From: Puffinus mauretanicus
Lineage: Eukaryota > Chordata > Aves > Procellariiformes > Procellariidae
Direction of reading: 5' to 3'
Assembly: GCA_023333565.1 (NCBI GenBank)
Contig: JAJKFH010001182.1
Location: 1-64,000, forward strand
Length of the DNA stretch: 64,000 bases
Numbering within the stretch: position 1 is the stretch's first letter; every line of letters begins with the position of its first letter. Below the pieces are notes generated by a model, which searched no databases, was not told where the DNA came from, and worked only from the letters and a program-made list of their open reading frames with translations. The translations under genes were made by a program, and so were the position numbers. Below are positions 26,951 to 35,684 of this stretch, piece by piece.

Positions 26951-29767
26951 AAACTTCCAGACACATGGGCTTACATCAGCAGAGTTTGCCTGTGGCAGAA
27001 CGAGACATCAGGGCTGTGAAAACCCTTCTCAGAAAGCCCTCCTGTGAAAGCCTTGCCTTGCAGACCAACAAGGCTCAGTGCAAGGGTTAAAGGACACCGA
27101 GGCAGAGTGGGAGAGGGCCAATGCATGACCCCAAGACAAGCCCCTTCCCCAGGACTTCCCCTGCCACCCCCAGGCTATTTTCAATTTAGAAGCCCCCCAG
27201 CAGGAAAGCCACAGGCCAACGAGACTTCCCACCTCAAAGGGCTCCTGGAGTCATCCATGGAGTGAATCAACTTTGGCTTTGGGGCTCATTTGGGCATCAA
27301 TTTGAGACGTCTGTTGTATGGGTTGAAGGAGGAGGAGGAGGCAAAGAACTTCCTTATCACAGCTCAGCCATCACCGTTGGGGCTGAAAGGACACAAGGCC
27401 TTGCCTAGCCCAACTCCTCTGAGCAGGGTAGAAAGATATAAAAAAAACCCCAAACAGTTACACTCCTCCCAAGTGCTGTAAATTGATGGGGTGAAGGGGG
27501 AAGAAAGGGAGGAGCAGGAAGCGGTGACTTATTTGGACTCCTGAAATGAGACTCCAGCTCTCAGAGGGTTTCACAGCTCATCACTTGTTTTCACCTGGTC
27601 AAAAAGACCCAAGCAACAAATCAGCCCAGGATGTTGTGCCATCTGTGGCTGCTACTGGACACAACTTCAAAATCCAACAGAAAGGAAGCTCTTTTTTTTT
27701 CCACATTGAGCCCTTACCCCAGAGGAATCCAGCCTCCTTTGCCCTTCAAGGCAACCACTTGCCCTGCTTCATCATCCCAGAAACAGCTCATTGTACCTGC
27801 AGAATTTCTCATTTCCCCTCCCTTTCCAATGCATATACATGCACTTCTATAATGGGCTTTTCCACGAACTTCTCTGACTTCAGCAAAATTGAAGTAGATT
27901 GAGTATTTCAGAAACAATTTAGACATTCCTACCAAACTCCGCAGTTCCCTGGAAACCCAGCACAGCTCTTGTGCAAGCTCTGGGCAGTTGCCTGCTCAAG
28001 TAATGTCACTCTAGGGCACTGAGAAGGAAATGCAACCACTTGGAAAGGCCTCTTCATTTAAGGATGGCGTGAGCAACTATAGATGAGCACACAGCAAGGA
28101 TGTAAAATGTTGAGGTTCCAAGTTATGAACAAGCTCCTTGACAGATTCTTCACTCCACAGCCCTATTACACCCATCAGAAGCTTCCTGCAGTGCTCCTCC
28201 AGTTGTACTGCACGAAGCCCTCATCCCTTTTCCCGTCATCTCAGTGATAAACACCCACGCAAGAAGTTTACTCGCAAAAATACATGCAAAATTTCAAAAT
28301 GCCCCAGGGTCCAACAGCAAGTAGAAAAACATAAAATAAAATAAGATGGGGCGCTGTCCCTGCCTTCTCATTTTAGCTATCATTTTGGCACATGCCAGAA
28401 CATTACCCGAGGCAAAACAACACCAGGTAATGAACAGGAATTTGCATGCAATTCCCGCAGTGGGCATAACCACAGGCACTGCTCAGTGCAAGTTCTTCCT
28501 TCTCAGGGTCTTCACAAAGCCCATCTTTGCACACCAGCTGCACAATAAATGGCTGCAACATCTAATGCTATTTGTACTTTTAATTGGATTATCAATTGAT
28601 GTGACATAATAGCTGATGTTTCTGCACAAAAACATGTTTATTACATTGATGCAGAACTGACTCAGAGCACAAAGATGCTTTGAGGTTTCTGTGCTTGATC
28701 AGCAGATTCAAATCCCTTGTTGCCAGATTGGCATAAATTGCTAGCCGGTCCCTTCCCAAGAGACAAGCTTTGGCTATCTCTCCCGACAGCAGTAACTAGT
28801 CATGAACCAATTAGATGCGCATCCTTTCCAACAACGGCTTCGCGAACACCCAAAGAGAGTATCTTTGGATCTTACAACCCTCCCATTCCAGAAGTCAGAC
28901 TTTTCAAAACGTCAGTGAAGATATCCTCAGCTTCCCCTAACGTGCAAAACCTCTTCCAAAACGTACACTGAAGAAAAGTGGGCAAAGCTAAAATAAAGAT
29001 GGAACCGTACAAGGGAAAATTGTTTTTGAAATGTCTTTAAATGTTCCTATTTTTATGTGCAACGATACTCTTGCGTTCCTTCGTACTCTTTAGTCCTACT
29101 TCTGCTCACTTTAAGATCAAACTGGCATTTTTGCCAGCAATTCATTAAAAGCCTGCTCTCTGCCACCCCTCTCCCTCCCCACCTGCAGGCAAGCAGGGAT
29201 CTGGGCCTCACAAGTCTGCTGTGGCGTGGGTGTTATTGGCTGTCTGTTTTGGCAGCCTCTGCTCCTTTCTTCCAGCTCTGTTTTGAAACACAATCTAAAT
29301 TCAAAAAAAAAAAAAAAAAATTAGACATTCCTGCTCTCTCTACTCACATCAGCGCTCCTGTTGCTGCAGCGTAAAGCACGGCTGCGAAAGGAGCAGCATC
29401 GTGCAGGTTGGCCTATATAGCCCAAATGTTCAGCAAAGAAAAAACTCTTACTCCAAGGAAAGGTACATACTTCAGGAAGGCAGGAGGGGCGGAGGAAGTC
29501 AAGAGGCAAAAACGAGGGAAAAGAGGGCCAAGAGGACTTTGTGAACCGTCTCGCTTTAACAGGGGGAGCGGAGGGAAGAGAAAAATGTCTCTCCAGAGCT
29601 GGCTCCCTCCCACATTTAATAGCATTAGGATCTAACATGTAATTTGGACTAAAAGACTAATTCTTTCCTGCAGTTTGACGGATGTTAGCGTCCCATTTTT
29701 TTTCCTTCTTTAACAACATATTACATAACATTCTGATACACTAATTACCATCTCATGTCATAGCAAT

Positions 29768-29773
29768 TTTATT
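29768..29773 (-). terminator. Candidate distal poly(A) signal of FOXO1 (AATAAA)
   Basis: TTTATT on the plus strand reads AATAAA on the mRNA strand. It is the first canonical hexamer I see downstream of the last conserved 3'UTR block. About 40-70 nt further on, the mRNA strand is GT-rich (TGTTATG, TATGTTGTT), as expected of a downstream element. It sits about 570 nt past the end of recognisable human homology, so use of this site is inference. A non-canonical site nearer 30.3 kb is possible. Confidence 0.35.
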
Positions 29774-30157
29774 AAGAGCTTATACTTACAAATACCCATT
29801 CTGAAAGGATTTCAGGACTTTTTTGTAATTTTCTCTGAACTAGGCTTGTTGAAGCACTGGCAACACGGTCTGATGCTGCCTAACGCAGCTTCCAGTAACA
29901 AAGCGTCTCTACACAAAGATCTCTCGCAAGTCCTAAGAGTCAGGCATGGATTCTTCTTGCGTTTAGTCTCAAAGACTTGTAAACAAGTTACTTTTAGCAC
30001 ACTATGTTGTGATAAAACACTGGTAACACAAGCCCTATTAGGTTCCTGTACCTGCTACAGTTCCAATTCCAGAAGCAATGCCAAGAGAGGGAAATTCCTT
30101 TACACCAAGTAATGGAAAATTTGTTAACTATTCTGCAGTTAGTGTTTGCTCATTAAT

Positions 30158-30192
30158 ATGGTATCATCTTGCCAGGCAAGACTTGGTACCAT
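30158..30192. repeat. Imperfect inverted repeat (hairpin) just beyond the conserved 3'UTR
   Basis: The arms are ATGGTATCATCTTGCC and GGCAAGACTTGGTACCAT around a single A. The six bases nearest the centre and the outer ATGGTA pair perfectly, with a mismatch/bulge between. If the transcript extends to the AATAAA near 29,770, this hairpin would lie in the mRNA. Confidence 0.55.
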
Positions 30193-30388
30193 GAGGTATT
30201 TTTCCGTATAAAATTGCTAATGCCATCAGGATTGTCCAAATGGGATCATCATCATTAAAAAGATTACGCGGTAAAGAAAGTGATTACGACAACGTCTGAG
30301 TAGAAGGATTACTAATCACAAGTAGAATCCTGGTACAAATCTCATTCTCCGTATACAAGAAAGGACACAAAACCTTTTAAACATAATT

Positions 30389-30396
30389 TATATACA
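30389..30396 (-). promoter_or_regulatory. Pumilio-type motif TGTATATA near the 3' end
   Basis: The mRNA strand reads TGTATATA within a block (GCCATAAATGTATATAAATT) that matches human except for TGTACATA at the motif. Both versions fit TGTANATA, so the motif rather than the exact sequence appears kept. Confidence 0.45.
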
Positions 30397-30698
30397 TTTA
30401 TGGCTTTATACAACAAACTGTCAGGGATTGTTCTCGTGTGTCTGTAGAAGTACATCAGGCACTTTTTCTGAAAATATCCACGTATGAATTTTAATTTTGC
30501 AACGTGACTAAGTCAGAGCAGTGAAGCGTTGAAGAGCTGTCACACCACTCGCAAGTAGAACTAGCGGTATGTACATGCCAATCTCTCACGATATTGCTGG
30601 TTTGTGGAACACCCTCAAAAAGGAGGCCAGTTTTAATGCCAAGTAATTTGCTTTTTGCTTGCATAAACCATGCTGCATTTTACATTATGATTACCAAA

Positions 30699-30716
30699 AT
30701 AATAATAATAATAATG
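30699..30716. repeat. (AAT)n microsatellite in the FOXO1 3'UTR
   Basis: Six AAT units in a row, within the 3'UTR exon; (ATT)n on the mRNA strand. Confidence 0.9.
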
Positions 30717-31287
30717 AGAATACCTTATTTAAAATCAGTCATAAATTAAGGATCCTAACAATTTCATAATGAAAATAGGAATTTCAAATCAGTAAAAAAA
30801 TAAAAAAGTACTAACATACATCCAGTGGTTTAACAAGTGCAAATTTTATACTGTTTTATAATTGGTCCAATTTTAACTTCTCTTCTTAGGGATGCTCTGT
30901 TGACTTAAGCCAATAATAAGCAATATGACTTTTGCTTATAAGTGTAGGCAAATTGTCAGTTTATCAAAGCAGAGCTTTCCAATTAATGCATCTACTACCT
31001 AAACATATATCATATAGCTATATTATGGAAACAATACATCTTTATATTTAAAATATCTGAACAGCTCTATAATACAATAAACTTTTAATAACAGTACAAA
31101 CCAGAGAAAAGTCAAAAACAAGGCTGCATAGGTAAGATCATCTGCACAATTCACAAACCAATCATTTACAACAATTCTGACAAACTAAGTTACTCCAGAA
31201 ACTTGGTACTTTTACTAAAAAAGGATTTATTACTAGAGGTCACATAATGTTTGTTTTCAAGGCAGACAACATGCCCCTTCACCAGAC

Positions 31288-31295
31288 TTCACAGT
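31288..31295 (-). promoter_or_regulatory. miR-27-type seed match in the FOXO1 3'UTR
   Basis: The mRNA strand reads ACTGTGAA, an 8-mer complement of the miR-27 seed. miR-27a is a published repressor of human FOXO1, but my recollection of the aligned human segment is ACAGTGAAG, without the full match. This particular site may therefore be specific to birds or this lineage. Confidence 0.45.
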
Positions 31296-31391
31296 ATTCC
31301 AGAATTACAATTGCAAAATATTGGAATGGCACCACAAAAAAAAAAAAAAAAAAAAGAAAAGAAATTTGACCACACAGCCAAAACCTCTGAT

Positions 31392-31399
31392 TATCTACA
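31392..31399 (-). promoter_or_regulatory. Pumilio-type motif TGTAGATA (second copy)
   Basis: A second exact TGTAGATA on the mRNA strand of the 3'UTR. I could not align this stretch to human, so it has less support than the other two copies. Confidence 0.3.
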
Positions 31400-33670
31400 A
31401 CTGCTTTCTCTCAATAATTAAAAGGGGCTTCCTACAGACTGTTGTACTTAAGGAACGGCTACATTTATGTTATTCATAGTTATAAAAGGAAATGAAGAAA
31501 ACATCTGTATACAGGAAGTTATACAGTAGCAGTAAATAATAAACAGGAGGTATATTGTTAAATGTAGCATGTTCAGCTGCAACCCCATGGAGTATAGCAT
31601 TAAGTACTGCTTTCTTTGCATGCAGAGGTGAATTTTATGACTACTTTGGCCTATGCGTATCAGTGCCCATTTCGGAGCAAACATTTTTGCAAACGCAGCA
31701 GAAAGAAGGATCTTCAGAAACCCATATGTGAGCCCTCCGCTTGCTCCACTGCCAGGATTTACCATCAAGTCTCAGAGACCATGAATTTGATGGTGAAGAT
31801 GCTACTAGAGATATTTGCCTGTAAAAGCAGGCGACTTCATTGAGGCTTCGGCACTAAGAACATTTCATTTTGCTCAACAGAAGTTCAAAGACCGATTTCA
31901 TGCTGAGGGAGATCCTGTATCACAGGACAGCTTAACATCAACCTCTGGAACTGCTGACAACCGTAATAGGATATCTAAAAAAGTAGGACCGGCTGTAATT
32001 AGTAGTGATTTAAGCACAACAGGGAGCTAAATGCTAGCACATCAATAAATACATTGCAGAGCCTTAGGAAAGTCATAACAGGATCATTAAATATATGGCT
32101 TGTTACTAAACTTCATTTTCTTGGCACATGCCATTTCTTTCTCCACCACACGCCATCACTACAGGGAAGATATGTTTCAATTAGAACATTTTCCAGTTGT
32201 GGGCTACGTAGACAAAACAAAAAACAGTGAAAAATATTTATTTCTCCCCTTCTTCACAACAGACAGCCCTAGCACAAGAACTGCTCATCCTGTCAGTGCA
32301 TAAAAAAAGCTCCAAGGATTTCTATAATACAAACGGTGAAAAGACAGGTGAGGCCCGTTATCCACACATCCATGAAAACTGCATCATGTGATTACAAAAA
32401 ATCAGAAATCACTTATCCAAGACCCAATCTCGAAAATATTCAGGTAGCTGTCTGTGTGCCTACTCCAACAAGAGGAGTTTTTTCCGCAGGAACAAGGCCT
32501 TTATCATTAATGCTCTCCCCTACCCTAAAGCTTGTGTATTTGTATAACTTTGCCACTTACTTTATCTTTCTTATTTAAAAAGCAGTAATGTTTGCCCTGT
32601 AATAGGGGGTTACAAAAGTTTTAGCCTCCCACTGAAAAGTAGCACTTTTGCCTCTTCAAACATACTGCATTACAACAGAAACACTGACAGACCCTAAAAC
32701 TAGTGCTAATTAAGACAAATGACAATTTTGTCAATTTTTCTAAAACTATGGATTTTCTCCAAAAGGTCCTGCTCTTGCGTGCACAAACATTATGAGACCT
32801 CCATGAAATAAATATAAATGTGAAGCATTGTACAAGCGTCTAACAATGAATACTTAACACTTTGTGGTAGTCAGAGTTAAAATGATAGTAGAAGCAGATG
32901 ACATTTCTAAAAATGCATATATAAAACCGATTAAATATTTCCTAAACATAAAGTTGTCTATATTTATACATCACACAACAAAAAAAGGGACAGAAATGTT
33001 TTGTATTCAAGATACTTATTAAGCTTTTCCTTTATTAGCACTCCAAAGTGCTAGGGAAATTTATAAAAACATGTACTTAATCCAGTTAAAATACTATACA
33101 AAATGAAGAGGTTATGAATGCTGCCAGATCTCAGATTTATTTTTTTTTTAAGTTGCCTATGTAACAAAAGTAGACTTTAATTATAAGAAAAATAGCTTGG
33201 AAAGTATTCCAAAAATTATCTTAAGTCCAACAATAAAGTCATTAGTCTGACAATGAAATCCAGATATATTCTTGCATAAATTTACATGAATACAGGTAAC
33301 TTACCAAATGGCATTTAACCTACTGTTTGCTCTGAATAGAAAGTGAGTTTAGTAGGATCATATTTATCAGGCTATTCTGTTCCCATATGAAATGTGTGGC
33401 AATTTTGAGTAAAATAATGCAGTTCATACTGCTGCAAGGCAAGTCCACAGTTATCTCAATTCATAAGAACACAGGTAACATCAACGAAGGTTAAACTTAC
33501 TTAGGGCATGAGATCATCACAGTATTCTTACAAAAGTTTATAAACTTTTCTTGGACCAAAACAGATAGTCTTAAAAAAACAATTCTTCTTCTACAGATCA
33601 TACTGTACAAAACCGAAAGCACAACATGATGTAAGTAAGAGTCTTTGCTGTGATTATATGGTGTAGTGAA

Positions 33671-33678
33671 TTTGGCAC
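33671..33678 (-). promoter_or_regulatory. miR-96 / miR-1271-type seed match in the FOXO1 3'UTR
   Basis: The mRNA strand reads GTGCCAAA, a full 8-mer complement of the miR-96 seed; miR-182 shares most of it. The flanking GAAGTGCCAAA and TCACTACACC are identical to the human 3'UTR as I recall it. miR-96 and miR-182 are published repressors of human FOXO1. The site lies about 270 nt into exon 3. Confidence 0.65.
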
Positions 33679-33699
33679 TTCAGAGTAATGAAATTTCCA

Positions 33700-33706
33700 A
33701 TGGCAC
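33700..33706 (-). promoter_or_regulatory. miR-183-type seed match in the FOXO1 3'UTR
   Basis: The mRNA strand reads GTGCCAT, a 7-mer complement of positions 2-8 of miR-183, inside CTGTGCCATTGG, which I recall as identical in human. It lies 21 nt 5' of the miR-96 match on the mRNA. miR-183, miR-96 and miR-182 are made from one cluster, and spacing of this order is compatible with cooperative action. Confidence 0.55.
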
Positions 33707-33712
33707 AGTTCT

Positions 33713-33720
33713 TATCTACA
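33713..33720 (-). promoter_or_regulatory. Pumilio-type motif TGTAGATA
   Basis: The mRNA strand reads TGTAGATA, fitting the PUM1/2 consensus TGTANATA. It sits in CTGCTGTAGATAAG, a stretch I recall as unchanged in the human 3'UTR, immediately 5' (on the mRNA) of the miR-183 match. Binding is inferred from the motif only. Confidence 0.5.
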
Positions 33721-33945
33721 GCAGCACATAACCTGCAAACCTTGGGCAAACATCCTGTACAGGAAAATACTCTGTCTGCTGCCAACTCTGACGAAAGGAA
33801 GAAAAAAGAAAAAAAAAAGACCCAAAAAAAAGCTAGTGCATGTGCACAGCTTTGTCAAGAAAATTAAAAAGGAAGGTGAAGGACATCTTTGTACTGCTTT
33901 TTTCAGTTCCTGCTGTCAGACAAGTCTGGAGAATTTAACCGTAGC

Positions 33946-34326
33946 CTAGGAAGAAAAAAAAAAAACAACAAAAAGAACAAATTAACATTCACACCAAAAG
34001 GTTAAATCCATTAAAATATGCTCAAACTAGCTTTAAGATAACTTAAATGGGGAAAAAAATTATTCATTAATTGCTAGTAACCAGCAAGTTTTTTGTTTAA
34101 AACACCAGTGGCAAAACATTAGTGCTCCACATGAAGTAACAGAAGTTGGTACATGGCAATCCTAATGCACTGTGCAAACTTGATCTACAAAGTAAAAAGG
34201 ACTGGAAAGTGACTGTAATAGAGGCACTTCACATGCCAACACAGAAGACCACCCAGATTTTACGCATTTTGACATCTCTTTTCCCTTCAGTTGTTTTTCA
34301 GATTTATTATAAAAAGCACAGCTTAC
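33946..34326 (-). other. FOXO1: FOXO1 intron 2, in the 3'UTR (381 nt)
   Basis: On the minus strand the intron opens with GTAAGC (donor GT at 34,326-34,325) and ends with an interrupted pyrimidine tract and CTTCCTAG (acceptor AG at 33,947-33,946). Removing it joins GGAAG to GCTACGG, and the joined sequence aligns without a gap to the human FOXO1 mRNA as I remember it, through GTCTGACAGCAGGAACTG. FOXO1 is known as a three-exon gene whose last exon is untranslated, which fits. Intron content is AT-rich and otherwise unremarkable. Confidence 0.85.
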
Positions 34327-34340
34327 CTTCCTACTACATC
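34327..34340 (-). other. FOXO1: FOXO1 exon 2, first 14 nt of the 3'UTR
   Basis: These 14 nt separate the TAG stop codon from a GTAAGC donor. I recall the same 14-nt distance from stop to junction in the human mRNA. A junction this close to the stop (under about 50 nt) should not trigger nonsense-mediated decay, which explains how an intron downstream of the stop is tolerated. Confidence 0.85.
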
Positions 34341-35684
34341 CTAGCCTGACACCCAACTGTGTGTGGTTGTCTTTACGCTGTGCTGAAAACTTTGGTTAGG
34401 CAATACACTGTCAAAGTTAAAATCTAATGTTTCTCCATCCATAAGATCATTACGGATAATCGACTCCATGTCACAGTCCAACCGTTCAATTAACATGTCA
34501 TCTAAGTCACTGGGAAGCTTCTCCTGGTGGAGGGAAACAATTCCCACCCTTCCGTAGCCATTGCAACTGTTAACGGGGGCATACGGGTTCATAGCATTCA
34601 TCTGCATCGGGTGACTCATAGGCACTTGTAACGAAGTCTTCACTGTCGACAAGCGATTTAGACCTGAAGTATGTGACATGGTGTTCACTGTGTGTGACAA
34701 GGCACGACCATTAACTGCAGGTGTTGGCTGGTTATGTCCTTGGTGAGGGCGGGCGTTAGGGTTCATCATTTTGTTGTGGGGTGGTTGACTGCCGTAAGTT
34801 GGCATCACCGAGTTAGCAACCATCAGCACACTTTGGCCCAGTGCCCTGCCACCAGCCTGGGAAACACCAGTGTCTACTGATGCCAAGATATCATTGTGCG
34901 GTGGAGAATCGGAAGTCAGTAACTCCTTCAGAAGTCCTGCGGGACAGTTATATTGGCTCATCGATCCATAGCTTGATTTACTGTCTTGAAGAGTCTGCAT
35001 AGGAATCTGGGGCAAAGAGTTCATGCTAGCTTGAGCATATGTAAATTTCCTGTAGTCTGGATTTGGTGAACCTATACTTGTGGTCGAGGATGCGAACGAG
35101 TAACCTGGTGTTTGCTGCATCAGGGTAGCAGATGAAGACTGGGTTGACACAGTCATTGACGTATTAGGTGACAAGAGATTAAGGTTATCCAAAAGATTTT
35201 CCATGTTCTCAGAATTACTCATCTCTGAAAGGCTGGGTAGAGTAGAAGTCATTTTGGTGGCTGATGATGGGTATACCATGGAGTGCACATCCCCGTCTCC
35301 AAGATCATCTTGCTCTGGCAAAATAGGAGAAAGTCTTCCGCTTATTGTACTAGCGTTAGAGCTAGTTCTAGGTCGAAATGTACTCCAGTTATCAAAGTCA
35401 TCATTACTGTGAGAGCTGGGGCTTGCAGGCCACTTCGAGAACTGCGATCCGGGGCTGTCACCATTTCCCTCTTGACCAGACTGAAGGGATGCTTTTTTCT
35501 TGGCAGCTCTGCCTCTGCTTTTGGCAAACTTGCTGTTGTTATCCATGGATGCCGCTCGCCTCCTAGGAGATTTGCCACTCTTTCCTCCTTCAGGATTGAG
35601 CATCCACCACGAACTCTTCCCTGTTCCCTCATTCTGCACTCTGATGAACTTGCTGTGCAGAGACAGGTTGTGACGGATTGAATT
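34341..35684 (-). CDS. FOXO1: FOXO1 exon 2 coding part: C-terminal 447 residues of forkhead box protein O1
   Basis: FOXO1 is a forkhead transcription factor that activates gluconeogenic, stress-response and cell-cycle genes when insulin/AKT signalling is low, and is exported from the nucleus when phosphorylated. The exon opens in frame after a polypyrimidine-CAG acceptor with NSIRHN, the recognition-helix half of the forkhead domain. This equals human residue 211, so about 210 residues come from exon 1, which is outside the window. Numbering from this exon: winged part with SSWWMLNP (24-31); basic NLS with the AKT site RRRAAS (41-46, human S256); third AKT site RPRTSS (104-109, human S319) followed by the CK1/DYRK-type serine run; leucine-rich [11 protein letters not shown] (164-171); LKELL coactivator/SIRT1 motif (252-256); acidic C-terminal activation region (about 389-425); conserved end THSWVSG. 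The frame is intact and stops at TAG. Codons upstream to 35,918 are open in the same frame but lie in intron 1. FOXO3/FOXO4 are excluded by the C-terminus and overall match. Confidence 0.97.
   Translation of the reverse strand, partial: NSIRHNLSLHSKFIRVQNEGTGKSSWWMLNPEGGKSGKSPRRRAASMDNNSKFAKSRGRAAKKKASLQSGQEGNGDSPGSQFSKWPASPSSHSNDDFDNWSTFRPRTSSNASTISGRLSPILPEQDDLGDGDVHSMVYPSSATKMTSTLPSLSEMSNSENMENLLDNLNLLSPNTSMTVSTQSSSATLMQQTPGYSFASSTTSIGSPNPDYRKFTYAQASMNSLPQIPMQTLQDSKSSYGSMSQYNCPAGLLKELLTSDSPPHNDILASVDTGVSQAGGRALGQSVLMVANSVMPTYGSQPPHNKMMNPNARPHQGHNQPTPAVNGRALSHTVNTMSHTSGLNRLSTVKTSLQVPMSHPMQMNAMNPYAPVNSCNGYGRVGIVSLHQEKLPSDLDDMLIERLDCDMESIIRNDLMDGETLDFNFDSVLPNQSFQHSVKTTTHSWVSG

Larger units (their letters stand above)
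26316..30340. other. DNA immediately downstream of the conserved FOXO1 3'UTR, no separate gene recognised
   Basis: It contains the AT-rich tract at 26.85 kb, an A18 tract at 29,303-29,320, a candidate FOXO1 poly(A) signal near 29,770 and an imperfect hairpin at 30,158-30,192. The last 0.6 kb may still be FOXO1 3'UTR. The short frames on both strands have no protein resemblance. Confidence 0.5.
30341..33945 (-). other. FOXO1: FOXO1 exon 3, long 3'UTR (distal end not fixed)
   Basis: This non-coding terminal exon matches the human FOXO1 3'UTR, recalled from memory, in many collinear blocks. Examples are the first 350 nt after the acceptor, 33,140-33,260, 32,775-32,960, a strongly conserved stretch at about 30,940-31,250, and a last block at 30,341-30,475. 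The collinearity makes the exon assignment firm. It carries candidate miRNA and Pumilio sites, AU-rich stretches and a T-tract on the mRNA strand (A20 at 31,336-31,355 of the plus strand). No canonical AATAAA lies immediately after the last matched block. The transcript may therefore run on to the signal near 29,770, giving a 3'UTR of about 3.6 to 4.2 kb. Short ORFs inside it are chance frames. Confidence 0.88.

Noticed and set aside
35283..35681. 132-codon plus-strand frame opposite FOXO1 exon 2
   Set aside because: Antisense shadow of the conserved FOXO1 coding exon.
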